Source: Leguminivora glycinivorella
Taxonomy: Eukaryota > Arthropoda > Insecta > Lepidoptera > Tortricidae
NCBI RefSeq assembly: GCF_023078275.1
Contig: NC_062983.1
Span: forward strand, 6,379,001 to 6,443,000
Length of the DNA: 64,000 nucleotides
Reading direction: 5' to 3'
A model generated the notes under the pieces. It ran no database searches, was not told where the DNA came from, and worked only from the letters and a program-made list of their open reading frames with translations. The translations under genes and the position numbers were made by a program. The number at the start of each line of letters is the position of its first letter. The stretch's first letter is position 1. This document shows positions 10,236 through 21,450 of the stretch, piece by piece.

Positions 10236-10470
10236 CCTGGCAAGGTCACGTCGAGCTTCTTTTTTAGAATCGGAATATTGAATGGAGATTCATAGGACGT
10301 TCACTGGGACGAGTGACGTCACCACTTTCTACATTATGACGTACGATTTGGAGGTTGATGAAATTTGTAGGGTTAAGAAAGGTTACTTAGTTAGATACCT
10401 TTGGAGCGATTAGAAAAGGTGACCCTAGTGATAACATTGTTCGAATAGGGCATTTACCAGGTGCGGTAAT

Positions 10471-10960
10471 ATACCACAGATGTCATATATACCATAGATC
10501 AAGCAAACGTATCTACTCAGCGTGTCAAATGAACTCAGTGAAATCCACTGAGTTGTCCGTCTTTACTCGCAGCTTGCAGCTTTCGGGCGTCAATTTTTGT
10601 AAGTTGAAGTCAACCAAAACATAAAAAATGCCTCGTTACGTGATATTCAATTGCAACAACACAAAAATTATGAACAATCAAGAGCCTGAGACATATTTAA
10701 AATTACAGACAAGAATCAACTTCATAGTACAAAATTTGACACGCTCGGCCCCTATACAAATATATGAATTTGTTTCTTCTATCTAAATTAAGTTCTGTGG
10801 GTAATACGTACCATAGTATAAAGACTACTATCGTACAGTATGGCCACTCCTGCTCCCCGCTGAAAGTGCCGCCGACCCGCTCTAGGTTACCTCACAGTGA
10901 CCGCCTGTCAAAAACGCGACCAGCGCTTCTTTCATATATTTGATCGCCAGTGTACGAGGA
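10471..10960 (+). mobile_element. Composite element Q+P flanked by ~9-bp direct repeats
   Basis: Block Q (10474-10800) then block P (10826-10960), flanked by GCGGTAATAT (10463-10472) and GCGGTAATAC (10961-10970). This suggests one inserted unit. The ATG at 10628 begins the same M-P-R-Y-V-I-F-N-C-N-N frame as at 431 and stays open to TAA near 10780. An 8-9 bp TSD together with a THAP-like start would suit a decayed P-element relative, but no clear terminal inverted repeats are visible. Confidence 0.5.
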
Positions 10961-11024
10961 GCGGTAATACGGTAATACAAAAACTCACCCAATACCAAGG
11001 AGTAATCCTTCTAAGGGTTTCTCC

Positions 11025-11295
11025 AAGGCCATCGACGATCAAAAATCGCTTGTTAGTATGAAGACGCCTAAGCTGAGTTTACACCAGCAAGTTATTGCTG
11101 CGTTTTGAGATGCCACTATGGGTAAGAATGAGTAGCAAATATCTGCATCTCTTTCTTGCATATACCTCTGTTTCAAAACTTACAGCAATAACTTGCTGGT
11201 GTAAACTCAGCTTTACGCGTCGTCGACGCTGAACGCAAGTACCTACGCATGTTCATACTCGAGCGATTTTTGTCAACGAAACCCGATTCCGCGTT
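11025..11295. repeat. Foldback repeat (CGTCGACGCTGAACGC family) with nested MITE
   Basis: ATCAAAAATCGCTTG at the left pairs loosely with CGAGCGATTTTTGTCA at the right. The right part ACGCTGAACGC..CGCATGTTC recurs at 27123-27215. A MITE occupies the centre. Confidence 0.55.
11071..11212. mobile_element. 142-bp MITE, AGCTGAGTTTACACCAGC ends
   Basis: Arms of about 31 bp: AGCTGAGTTTACACCAGCAA against TTGCTGGTGTAAACTCAGCT. The flanks are CTA and TTA, close to a TWA duplication, so a Harbinger-type origin is plausible but not proven. Confidence 0.7.
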
Positions 11296-11741
11296 GATAG
11301 ATTTGGGATGCGATATGATATCCGTCTATTAGTGTATCGTATCGTAAAAAAATTACTTTTCAAACATAAATATCATTTTTGCTATTGACTCGTCCAGTCT
11401 ATGGTCTTTGTATGAGAAAATTTACATATTGAACTGCAAGTAAATAAGACCAACCATAAAACTCAATAGCTAGCTTGAACCTCAAAATAAGCCCTTAACT
11501 TAAGGCTTGTACCAAAGATGTTGGCGGCATTTCCTCGTTATATGTATTTACTACATTAAATATTTTTCCTTGTACGTTTCACACTCCATATCTAAGAGTT
11601 TCATCTATACTTCCCGTTAGCTGATTGGCGCGATTTTATCGTAATCTGTAGCATGAGAAAATGTCATCATGTAAATTACACGATATCGTTCCTACGATAT
11701 CGCTCAAGTGCGATAATCGACTCACTTTTCATGATTGGATG

Positions 11742-12160
11742 TATCTTATACTTTTAAACGAGCAATTCTTGTATATTTATTTATTTATTTATATATATAT
11801 ACCGACGATCTCGGAAACCGCTCTAACGATTTCGCTGAAATTTGTTATGTGGGGGTTTTCGGGGGTAAAAAATCGATCCCGGAAAACGCGAATTTTCGAG
11901 TTTTCATGAGTTTTTCTTTCGCGTTAGTAAACGTAAAATATGGTCGTTAATTTCGCCGCGCGCGCATCGATTCCGCTTAGCTCAGTCGTACGAGGTCGGT
12001 CTAATGTACGCAGATAGATCGTAGGTGTCAGGGTTTCCAATCCCGGCCAGAAATTAAGTTTTTTTTTGTCTTTTTTTTTTTGTTTTTGTATTTATGAGAG
12101 TTTTTTTTTATCTAAAGACGTGATATATTAAAATAGAACCGAGCGAAGCTCGGTCGCCCA
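11742..12160 (+). repeat. 419-bp repeat with tRNA-like segment and 3' hairpin, copy 1
   Basis: Starts TCTTATACTTTTAAACGAGC and contains CCGACGATCTCGGAAACCGC. It then has an A-box-like TAGCTCAGTCGTACGAGG, a damaged B box (GGGTTTCCAATCCC), a T-rich stretch, and a closing hairpin ACCGAGC-GAA-GCTCGGT. The second copy is 46157-46584. It may be a SINE-like or Helitron-like element; no CTRR terminus is evident. Confidence 0.65.
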
Positions 12161-12354
12161 GATATTTTGTATAGAGGTAGACGAAAGTACCTCTATGCGT
12201 GAATAATTGACGCGAATGTATGAGAGTGACAACGCTATGACAGACAAACCATACCGATCTTACATAAACCGATACGTTAAAACTTTAGGTAGAGCGTCGT
12301 AGTGGTAAGAGCGTGTGACTTTCAATATGCAGACTTAATACACCTACGAAATGT

Positions 12355-12590
12355 CATGTCACTTTTTGGCGAAGGGAAACCTCGTGAGGAAACTGGACTA
12401 ATACCATCATGTTTAGTATACTAATACCTTTGGGTCGGAAGGTCAGAAACAGCAGAGGCTTTCGTAATACTAATGCATAATGCTTCTAGGATTTTTTGAG
12501 TTTTACCAGTAGTTCCCAGGACGGAGCCTGTAGCTTTAAAGATCCGTGTTAATACTGGCAATATGCCAATAAGGACCATGATGACGATAA
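12355..12590 (+). mobile_element. Diverged 3' end of an RTE-type LINE
   Basis: GGCGAAGGGAAACCTCGTGA, GGAAACTGGACTAATACC and CGGAAGGTCAGA correspond to 41850-41930, and the segment ends in CATGATGACGATAA. It is 5'-truncated with no RT sequence. Confidence 0.5.
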
Positions 12591-12599
12591 ACTAGCGAC

Positions 12600-13380
12600 C
12601 TCCTGGATGCCGTTTAAAAAACATTATACGTTTTTAACATTCACGGACCGATTTTGGAATGCAGCCACGGCATTTGGACTGTTGGAAGGCTCGTCAGTGG
12701 CCACCTTGTAGATATAATGTTCAAATTAATAATTAATAAGTAGTAAAAAATATGTAAATAGATGTAAAAAAGTTAAGTACGGTACAAGAAAATTCATTAT
12801 TCCCTTGGGAGAACGATTTTTCTATAACTCACGCTCCGCCTGCGTGCAGTAGCACATTTAAAGTGCGGGTGTGATGAAAAATACATTACCTACATGCTTT
12901 TTATAATTCAAAGCCTTTATGTTAGTTTAATACCGAGCATAAAATCCGAAAATGTAATTCTAAATCTGAAAGCGCCTAACAATATCTCTTAGGCGGGTAT
13001 TTCCAACTTGACGGGGGATATCATGAGGAACAAAAGAATTTATTCAAGCAAATCAACGCGATATCTGAAGTACAGTCGGATGGAATAACTGATATAAAAA
13101 TATGAGAACAGCATATAAAAATATGTGGTTCTGTTATTTGTCCGTTTTCTAAATAGTCAAAAAATATACTGCTAATATTCTAGTAAGAGTAGTAAGTAAT
13201 TAAAATTATTCAGATATTACTCGCACTGTACAATAAAAGAAAGAGGCAAATATATTTTGTGCCTGTATGTTCTTAATCAGCTAATATAGCTAAGCTAAAA
13301 AAAAAAAAAATCATACCTATACCTAGGCTACCATCAATGCCAACGTCATCAATGAAATCTGAATATAGTGGCATCCGTGG
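12600..13380. other. No recognised feature
   Basis: AT-rich, short frames only, with an A-run at about 13298. No repeat match within the window was noticed. Confidence 0.45.
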
Positions 13381-13410
13381 TCCTTGAGCCTAGGCAGGAT
13401 GCAATAATAG

Positions 13411-13660
13411 ACGGTCTGGCGCAGTCGGTAGTGACCCTGCCTGCTGCGCCGCGGTCCCGGGTTCGAATCCCGGTAATGGCATTTATTTGTGTGATGAGCA
13501 CAGATATTTGTTCCTGAGTCATGGATGTTTTCTATGTTATAAGTATTTATATATTATATATATCGTTGTCTGAGTACCCACAACACAAGCCTTCTTGAGC
13601 TTACCGTGGGCCTCAGTCAATCTGTGTAAGAATGTCCTATATATTTTTTTTTATATATTA
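13411..13660 (+). mobile_element. tRNA-derived SINE, near-complete copy
   Basis: Pol III-like A box in TGGCGCAGTCGGTAGTGACC and B box GGTTCGAATCCCGGTAATGG, followed by the SINE body (GTGTGATGAGCACAGATATT, GTTGTCTGAGTACCC, AGCTTACCGTGGGCCTCAGT) and an AT-rich tail. The body matches 24400-24775 in opposite orientation. The tRNA-like head does not fold as a tRNA gene. Confidence 0.75.
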
Positions 13661-13791
13661 AGGATCGGTTGCACCAAACTGTTCAATTACCCAATTTTAT
13701 TAAGCGTTCGCAAAATTGTTTGTATGGGAATTTTCATAGACTTCTGCGTAACATTGACGTGTCTGTTAACTGTGGTTCATGCAACTGGCCC
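13661..13791. mobile_element. MITE abutting the SINE tail (GGTTGCACCAAAC ends)
   Basis: Left AGGATCGGTTGCACCAAAC, right GTGGTTCATGCAACTGGCC. A related element is at 42796-42927. The flanks TTA and TCA may be a decayed 3-bp duplication. Confidence 0.55.
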
Positions 13792-13994
13792 TCAGTTGCA
13801 TGCTCGGTTTAAAAACGCTTCTAAATTATTTTTTCGTAAACCTGCCTAACGTTACTCTGCTAAAACCCGCGTTATCTTGATTCAACTGTCCCTCCGGCTC
13901 TTTTGTCCGTAGCCATTGTGGGCATTATAATACCTAATTAGACGGCTTCATCGGTATGAAAACGGTTTGTATTTAACCTACCTTTATATTAATA

Positions 13995-14090
13995 CTAGCT
14001 TTTTTCCGCGGCTTCGCCCGCGTACTAATCTAATCGAATTTTCCCATACAAACTTTGGACCCCCATTTCACCACCTTAGCAGGTGAATTT
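13995..14090 (-). mobile_element. Helitron-like 3' end fragment of a different subfamily
   Basis: CTAGCTTTTTTCCGCGGCTT, then CGCCCGCG, is the reverse complement of a Helitron-type 3' hairpin plus CTAG. The following CCCATACAAACTTTGGACCC differs from the four other Helitrons here. Confidence 0.5.
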
Positions 14091-14092
14091 TG

Positions 14093-14772
14093 AAATAGTA
14101 CATTACATCAGAGGCCGGGAAAATGAGGATTTCCGGCCAAGTGGGTATATACGGCCGAGCGAGCGTGCGAGCGAGGCCGGATAGGGATACGAGGCCGGGA
14201 ATCCATTTTCACGCCGAGGCATGTATAGTGCTTTTCTCAAACATACAATGAAATAAAAAAAAATGCTCTAAAGGACAATATTTTATTTATTAAGTGACAA
14301 AATACAAATACACTCAAACGTCAAGTGTGACAAGTATCCAGGTCACACAAAAATTAAAAAAAAAAGTGACATGACAGTTCTGACAGCTTACTTAAAAAAG
14401 TTACTTTGCAGGCCTAGGCCTAAAAAATAATATGAAATCCCTTTACAGTCCTCTCGAGTTGTTGCGCCCAAAAAGCGATACTTCCCAGCCAATTTTAAGG
14501 AACGTAAAGACAATATTTCATTGCATGTTTGAGAAAAATTATTTTTCAGTACAGATGGCGTTTTTTTGCGCACTAGTGCGAGAAGTGGTTCATTATATGC
14601 CAGGTCGAAACTTCGGAGGCTCATCTGTACTGAAAAACGTCGTACGATACACGTGCGAAAAGGAAATTCGTAACTCGTGTCGATTTAAAACACTCCCTTC
14701 GGTCGTGTTTTAATTTATCGCCAATCGTTTCGAACTTCCTTTTTTTCGCACTAGTATCGTAATGTACTATTT
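14093..14772. mobile_element. 680-bp element with AAATAGTACATTAC ends
   Basis: Left end AAATAGTACATTACATCAG, right end ATCGTAATGTACTATTT. It contains GAGGCCGGGAAAATGAGG, an inner inverted pair TTTTCAGTACAGATG / CATCTGTACTGAAAA around 14543-14635, and CTCGTGTCGATTTAAAA. Related pieces occur at 5625, 9461, 15319, 55005 and 61590. No transposase frame. Confidence 0.6.
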
Positions 14773-14836
14773 TCGTGCTCTTCTACACCTTATAAGGAAC
14801 CTACGTGCCAAATGTGGAATCTATGTATAGGACCAG

Positions 14837-14953
14837 GGGGCCGATTTTTGAGTCTCACGGCGTTCGAATTCAGAAAATTGTCACTAAAAATAATAGGCAA
14901 TTCACCGTTTTCAACCGGTATTTTAGTGACAGTGAGACTCAAAAATCGGCCCC
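14837..14953. mobile_element. CAG-flanked MITE, copy 1 (117 bp)
   Basis: Inverted ends GGGGCCGATTTTTGAGTCTC / GAGACTCAAAAATCGGCCCC, flanked on both sides by direct CAG (14834-14836, 14954-14956). CAG is not part of the inverted repeat, since the right side reads CAG and not CTG. Confidence 0.85.
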
Positions 14954-15318
14954 CAGAGCGCGTTTCGGCTGAGCGTTGATATGTCAGTCAGTTTCTTCCT
15001 TTATATATTTAGATGATGACGAGTTTAAAGGAAATACCCAATTGGGAGTATAAGTTTGCATTTCAGCCTTCTTTGTCGACAAACGCAAGCAAAGGTAGCT
15101 GTTGGATATTTGGTAATTACTTGGGGTTTCATACTTACGTACAGAACTGTCTTGGCCAATATGAAGGCGTAGATGTTGATAGAGATGAATCGTGTCCAAC
15201 ACGACAACAATCGAAACATTTGAAAATGTTTTTCAGCACACGTTTTTCCAAATGCACTTATCACAAACATCACAATATATAAATGACATTTCACAGGCGC
15301 ATACGAAAGGTTACAACT

Positions 15319-15545
15319 ACTTTTCAGTACACATGGTATTTTTTCACGCACTTGTTCGCAAAGAAATTTCGACCTGACAAGAGGTCGAAATTTCGAAGAT
15401 ACATAATTATGTACTGAAAAACGTAGTACGACACACGTGGGAATTTGTGCTCGTGGCGATTTAAAAAAGTCCTTCAGTCGTGTTTAATGTATCACTCCTC
15501 ATATCCAATTTCTTACTTTCCGCACTTGTATCGTAATGTACTATA
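15319..15545 (+). repeat. Diverged right half of the AATAGTACATTAC family
   Basis: TTTTCAGTACACATGG and ATGTACTGAAAAACGTAGTA form the inner pair, and the block closes with CTTGTATCGTAATGTACTAT. Small frames over 15000-15380 are not supported as genes. Confidence 0.6.
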
Positions 15546-16435
15546 CCATAAAGTTGCCTTGAAGTAATTTCACAAACTGCTTCTTTCCACCCTAGGCCGG
15601 CAACTGATCTTAACCGATTCGCATCCCATGCGCCAACAATTAAACCCTCTCAGAATAATATTCACTAGTCCATCTTGCATACTAATAGCGAACGGTAGAA
15701 TGCTAATAGAGTGCGAGAAAAGTTTAGATTATTGTTATGCTAAAACGTGGCATGCCTGTCAGAAGTGTCCTTATTCTGCTTATGGAATATGGTCCTCGCT
15801 ATCAGAATTTCTTTTGAAATGTGGAATTCAAAGGACTTTATTGCGCTTGAAGCATTAGGAACCCTTCTATAAGAAAAGGTCACGAATAATGCAAATTTTG
15901 CTGGACACAGGTGGGGTCAGTGAAAGGGGTCATCTTCAAGAATAGATTATGTTAATTATAGTTTTAAGTAGTTTAGTTTTCACACGGTCGCGATATTTAC
16001 ATTTTTGCGCGTAGCGTAGCCCAGTATGGTAGGAGATCTTGTTCTTGAATATTCGTAACGGCCAGTACGGACTGCAATAGACAGTGCAATGGGTGTGGGG
16101 TCCGTGGTCCGTGTGCAGTTCTCACTTAAGTTGCAGTCAGGTTGCAGTCCTTCTGCTTCATGTAGGTAAGTACGAACTTTTAACGAGATAAACAGTCACA
16201 GTATAAACTGTATTCTTGCTAATTTGGTGATGCAAAAATGTTATCAAAATCAAACTTTTTTACTGTTTGGACTGGTATTCCAAGGGGTCATGGGTCGTTT
16301 CTTTTTTTAAGTGTCATTAGTATCTGTCACACTTAATTAAGACTTATGTTTAAACATTTTTGAAGCTTATGAATGAGTCAAATACTGATATCAAAAAAGA
16401 CTTCCTTATATCTTCATACCCATACATTAACCTAA
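15546..16435. other. No recognised repeat; weak splice-donor-like site
   Basis: TGCAGTC occurs several times at 16070-16160, and a donor consensus GTAAGTAC follows ATGTAG at about 16165. No coding frame supports an exon. Confidence 0.3.
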
Positions 16436-16602
16436 CATCTAAATTAAAATTTTGAAAAAACCCTCGAACGCGACATTGTGGACCGATTTTTATAAAACAT
16501 GGCTAAGAACACTCCCGACTAACTCAGCTTTCAAACAAAAAAAAACTAAATCGAAATCGGTTCATCCGTTTGGGAGGTACGATGCCACAGACAGACACAC
16601 AC

Positions 16603-16635
<33 letters not shown>

Positions 16636-16690
16636 TAGACAGACACGTCAAACTTATAGCACCCCGTCGTTTTTTCGTCGGGGGTTAAAA
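16436..16690 (+). repeat. CCCCGACG repeat copy
   Basis: From ATTTTGAAAAAACCCTCG through CAGACAGA arrays to TTTTTTCGTCGGGGGTTA. The CAGACAGA/TCTGTCTG array keeps short frames open on both strands. Confidence 0.8.
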
Positions 16691-17335
16691 AAGAATACCA
16701 CAACAATTTATCAATTTACAAAGTTCACGAAACTAAAAAGGGTGAATCTTCAACCTGTTCTCGTTACCATATCTCCGGACTCTCTCACGCCGGCACGCGA
16801 GACTTGACCTAAGGGTCACCGGACAGGTCTGACCTCTGACCCTTGTTCTCACGGTGTCTTCGAATCAATTACCATGCATAATGAGTGATGCTGTGTGATA
16901 TACCGGGTGGGTCCTGTACACGGCCAAATAATTTAAATACAGAATGTTTTTCCTTATACGAAGATACTTTTTATTCAACAGTTTACAAATCCTAAGAATT
17001 CGAACTTTCATACTAATTTAAATATTAGCTTCAATGTAGCTATCCGGTAGGTATTTACCTGTACCGCCATTGTTATAGGTACTTTTTTTTTATTGGCTTC
17101 CTAATGATTTGCCAGTGTCATGTCGATTTTTCGAAGTATTAAGACATACAATTTACACATAGCTATCAATAATATCAATCCATTTTGATAAAGATCAATT
17201 CTAAAATTTAGTGGGGTTAGTTAGAGTTAGATGAAGACGTTTCCTTAAATAACATCGCAATTTCGCAATACGTAGGTTAGAAAAAAAAACATTATCCAGA
17301 AATTATCTATTTAATACTAAATTGATCACACACCT
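16691..17335. other. No recognised feature
   Basis: Slightly GC-rich at 16760-16850 (CTCTCTCACGCCGGCACGCG), otherwise AT-rich. Confidence 0.45.
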
Positions 17336-17339
17336 ATCT

Positions 17340-17427
17340 ACCCTTACCGAGATTCGATTCGAGGATCATCAGCTTTGCAGACAGGGTCAGAGGGTCAATA
17401 TCGAGTAGGTAGGCCAGACCGGCCAAA
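17340..17427 (-). mobile_element. SINE head fragment
   Basis: Reverse complement contains an A-box region GGCCGGTCTGGCCTACCTAC and a B-box-like CGAATCGAATCTCGGTAAGG. Related to the heads at 22288-22420 and 31900-31955. Confidence 0.6.
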
Positions 17428-17571
17428 AAAAAAGGGATATTAAAGTATCTATAATGAAATCGATTATTTACCTATAGAAGAAAATTTTCAATCTTATTAT
17501 AGGTATGACAACAAAACTAAGCATTATACATATACAAGTAATATATAGCTTAGATCTAAAATAACAACTGG

Positions 17572-17928
17572 AAAAATTTAAATTTTGAAAAAAACCCCAA
17601 CATATGTATACTTTGTCAAACAAGTCTGTCAGTAAATAAGAACAAAGAAAACTATATGAATCCTTTTCTTTAGGGTGCTATAGAAAAGGATACTTATAGT
17701 TTTCTTTGTTCTTATTTACTGACGGACTTGTTTGACAGAGTGTAGAAGACCAATTTTCATGAAACATGGCTAAGAACACTCCCGGCTAATTCACCTTCAA
17801 ACAAAAAAAAATCTAAATCAAAATCGATTCATCCGTTCGGGAGCTATGATGCCACAGGCAGACACACACACAGACAGACAGACACGTCAAACTTATAACA
17901 CCCCATCGTTTTTGCGTCGGGGGTTAAT
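17572..17928 (+). repeat. CCCCGACG repeat split by a TA-flanked MITE
   Basis: AAATTTTGAAAAAAACCCC precedes the insert and GACCAATTTTCATGAAACAT follows it, as in unsplit copies at 57143 and 16436. Confidence 0.75.
17609..17742. mobile_element. 134-bp mariner-type MITE with TA duplication
   Basis: Arms longer than 50 bp: TTTGTCAAACAAGTCTGTCA / TGACGGACTTGTTTGACAGA, continuing through AATAAGAACAAAGAAAACTA. TA flanks both sides (17607-17608, 17743-17744). Tc1/mariner affiliation is inferred from TA. Confidence 0.8.
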
Positions 17929-17934
17929 AAGCCC

Positions 17935-18599
17935 TTGAAGCATTGTATTGCATTTATCTAGAATGCCGACTATGGCGGCTGTTTTGAATACCTACTATGT
18001 TACCTACTTAAGAAAATTAATTTATTATTATTTTTGGCACATTTTTTTCGATTGGCATAATAAAATTCGGCTGGTTTTCTTCACGTTGAAGTCGGTTTGA
18101 TTCCCAGACGAATTCTTAAGGTCAGATTCGAATCCACGATATTCGTTTTGAATACCTAAATACCCGTTCTTAGAACAAATAGCACTGATTGAAAAGAAAA
18201 ATAAAACGTCCGTTACGTACCTATTTATTTTTATAATATTTAGTTAATGTTTTCCAAGTAAAATACTAATTCCATGTATTTTTGCCGCAGCATAAAAGAT
18301 TAAAATAGTCACTAGGTATTTCGACTGCATTTATTTAACATATCCCAAAACTCATATAGCGGCTTATAAAGTATATACAAACTAATTAGCACATAATAAG
18401 CCGTATATAAAACAGTACCTAATGTATTAAAAATGTTAGCGAACCAAAACACAATTTTCCATTTAGGCGATTTGATTCCGCTTTAATCATTTTTCGAACA
18501 CATTTTATAATAATGAGCTGGTTTTCATTAAAATTTGCTTTCAATCATTCTCACTCCCAAATCATTTTTGCCCATAATTATCTCATGTTTCCACATTCA
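17935..18599. other. AT-rich DNA without recognised features
   Basis: No repeat match, RNA or ORF was seen. Confidence 0.5.
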
Positions 18600-19250
18600 G
18601 GCTAAGTACACCGAAAATCGTGATTAAACATTCTACTCCACTATTCATTATCTATACTACATATACATTTCACCCCCTAAAACATTACACGCACTCCCCA
18701 CTCACCCCGACGCATTTTTCCCCCAAGCAAGATAAAGACCAAATAAAAAAAGAAAACGAGAAAAATATCTCCATCTCGTTCTGGCGCGGCGGGTTCGGGA
18801 ACGTGCGAGCAGTGCGACGGCTAAGCTACGAACGACTCACGAAAACTTGGGCTCCGCCCGAGACGGCTGCTTCTATCCATCTCTTTCACTTTTTCACACT
18901 TTTCATCTGACCACTTCACTTTTGTTATGCCCTATCTCCGCTAGTACCTCCAATCAAAATTGTACCCTATGTTAAGATCGCACGGTTTAAATTAGACTGT
19001 GGAAAAGTTCTGTTTGAAAATATTTTAGAACGAAAGCGTAGGAGAGTTGAAGGTCTCTCTCGCTCGCAAAAAAGCAAAGCTTTGAATCGCTAGGCGCGGG
19101 GGGGTGTTAGAAGCGGGGCGGGGGGCGAAAAGGCCGCCATGTTTCCGACGGGCGAAGACTCGTATTAATTTTGGCGTAATTCGTTGATTTCAAGTATTTT
19201 ATAGCTACTTTGGCGTGGCGGGTACCAGGTAGTTTTCGGCTGCCTAGTTA
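18600..19250. other. GC-enriched segment, possible promoter or 5' exon region
   Basis: Against AT-rich flanks this stretch has CpG-rich blocks (CTGGCGCGGCGGGTTCGGGA; CGCTAGGCGCGGGGGGGTG; GGGGCGGGGGGCGAAAAGGC) and GGCCGCCATGTTTCC. The frame 18620-18910 has biased composition but no recognisable domain. It could be a host regulatory region; nothing proves it. Confidence 0.25.
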
Positions 19251-21170
19251 GACGGGCTAGTAAATATTTTGCTAGTTTATCTTCATATTTTAATATGTGG
19301 GATTGAGACTAAACTGTCATTTTAATACTAGAAATTGTCCTAAGCCTTAAGTATTCAGTTATTAGTCGTGAATATCACGTGCGGCTGTATGAATATTGCA
19401 CGGCTTAGGTTCTTATTTGTCTTAAGGATTATCACAAACCTATCGTTCAATAATAGTCAAGAGCTAAAATAATGGTAATGATTCTTTAGAAGATAGAATG
19501 AACAAAACATTTTACGGAAATGTAAGCCACCTAGATTTACAACTTTTGGGGTAGACCAAGTAAACTGTAGTGAATTTGATAGCATGGAACATGATAATGT
19601 TTGATGTGTATATAAAAGTACCACATCAACTATCTACATACTTATTAAAAAAGATGTATTGTGCGTAAATTGAATGCGGGTGAAAAAATAAACCAAAATA
19701 GGTACCTAAACTGTTAAACCATAAAATATGTACTTATTTTCATTTTTTATTGCCAATTAAAATTAAATACATGTATAACATGTAATCATTTGACGCTGGA
19801 GTGTTATTCAAACATAATAACTAATTTCTAATTATTTTTATATAAAGCAGAAGAAACGCCTGCTGGCAAACGATCATCGCCGGCCAACTAGAAGATTTAT
19901 TTCTGATTCAAACTCAATTCTGTTCAATCGAACAACTCAAAACATAATGTACCGGTGCATAAATGGCCAATCGTTATTTTTATTTTTTACTTATTTTAAA
20001 TATAAACTTACAGTTTTGTTTACGGTGCTAACTAATAGGTACATAACTTTTTTATAGGTAAGACATTTTACACCGGGAGCGGTTTATTTGTATGATTTTT
20101 ATTTTATTAGACTTATATTGACCGGGATTTAGACCGCGATGTCCATGATTACCTTTTTGATTTTTGTGTTTAAAGTTTATTTGACTTTTCGGACCCACCT
20201 TGTATAAGACGTAGATACAGTGACAATAATATCAAATTAAACATAAAATCATGTTTTTTTAAAAGTATCAATGTAGGCAAGTGTATCTACAGGTAGGTAG
20301 TGTAGTAAGGTAGGTATTATGTCAAAGGTACTTCTGCACATATCTTGGTCGTGACAGGCTGATGAATTTAAGTGCCACCATGAAATTTATTGAAATTATT
20401 GACTTAAATTAAAGATAACGATACGTACTCGCAAATCTAAATCTACAATTATTGTTCAACGTTTCTTATGTACTTAAACTAAATAATGTGGTAACAGATA
20501 CGTGTTCAAGTCAAACATTTTGTTACCTGTGTATTATAATATTTATTTACATTATTATTTTTCGTCCAGAATAAATTGTTCGCTTAATATTTTATGCGTG
20601 AACTCAGAACTAAATGAGTGTAAAACGTTCGAATAATCCAAATGAATATCCAATGATGGATTTTAATATTAAATACATAGTTTAATAAAAATACCGCAGT
20701 TTTCTTCATACCTTTCAGTTTTCATACACGGTGCTCATGAGGAAACGGAATAATTTAACACGCAAAATTTAGATAATTTTATATGGCATATTAGTCTTAA
20801 AATGGGATCGGGAATACGTGTATAACTTATATTATTATTTTACGGGACTTAATCGCGTATAATTATAAGTTAGTATTGATTTAATATCCATTACCAAATT
20901 ATCAGGTTATACTAATTTAATTACGACTATTATACCAAAAAAACAAATAACCCTAGAAATGTAAATTACTAATAATTTTATGAATTGGGTTAATATACCG
21001 ACATATTATTCATAAACATATTCTTTATTTAAATAACAGAACGATGTTATGATTCATCTTTATAAACAATGTTTAAAAAGTATTCTGTATATGCTATAAA
21101 ATGAATACGTAAAGGAAAATGGTATAAATTGTATAGAGAATGTAAACAGCGCCTCCACACGGTTACTTAC
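19251..21170. other. Long AT-rich stretch without recognised features
   Basis: Nearly 2 kb of AT-rich DNA with no convincing repeat copy, ORF or RNA. A short TTTTACGGGACTTAATCGCG at about 20839 resembles 28481-28500. Confidence 0.45.
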
Positions 21171-21174
21171 TAGA

Positions 21175-21450
21175 ACCAAAGATACATACATTTTTCGTGG
21201 CATTGGATTAACGTACGAGGTACGGTGGCCTAGATGGCGTTACACCTTTGGGGAACGCTCGGCTAGATGGCGCTAATATTAATATTTGACATTTTAACAC
21301 ATATCAAGCTAACAATATGGGCCAAATTGTCAAAACTGAGGTTCATAAGTTTTAAGCCTGTGTCGAGAGAAGGCAGTCTATGCACTGTGATTACACATTT
21401 TACTTTGACAGTAACTCTCCATAATACTCGATCCTCTTTGACGTATATTA
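21175..21450 (+). repeat. GGCCAAATTGTCAAAACTGA repeat, copy A
   Basis: ACGGTGGCCTAGATGGCGTT, AATATTAATATTTGACATTT, GGGCCAAATTGTC and GTGATTACACATTTTACTTT in order. Copies: 22486-22775 (minus), 43247-43500, 53086-53456. This copy shows the unoccupied site for the insertion at 53223. The frames crossing it on both strands are not supported as genes. Confidence 0.75.

Noticed and set aside
13411..13485. Functional tRNA gene, or a primer-binding site in TGGCGCAGTCGGTAG
   Set aside because: The sequence continues into a SINE body shared with 24400-24775, so it is a SINE promoter head.
14388..15377. Cluster of 60-108-codon frames on both strands
   Set aside because: All lie in the AATAGTACATTAC repeat family or its fragments and do not share a conserved frame between copies.
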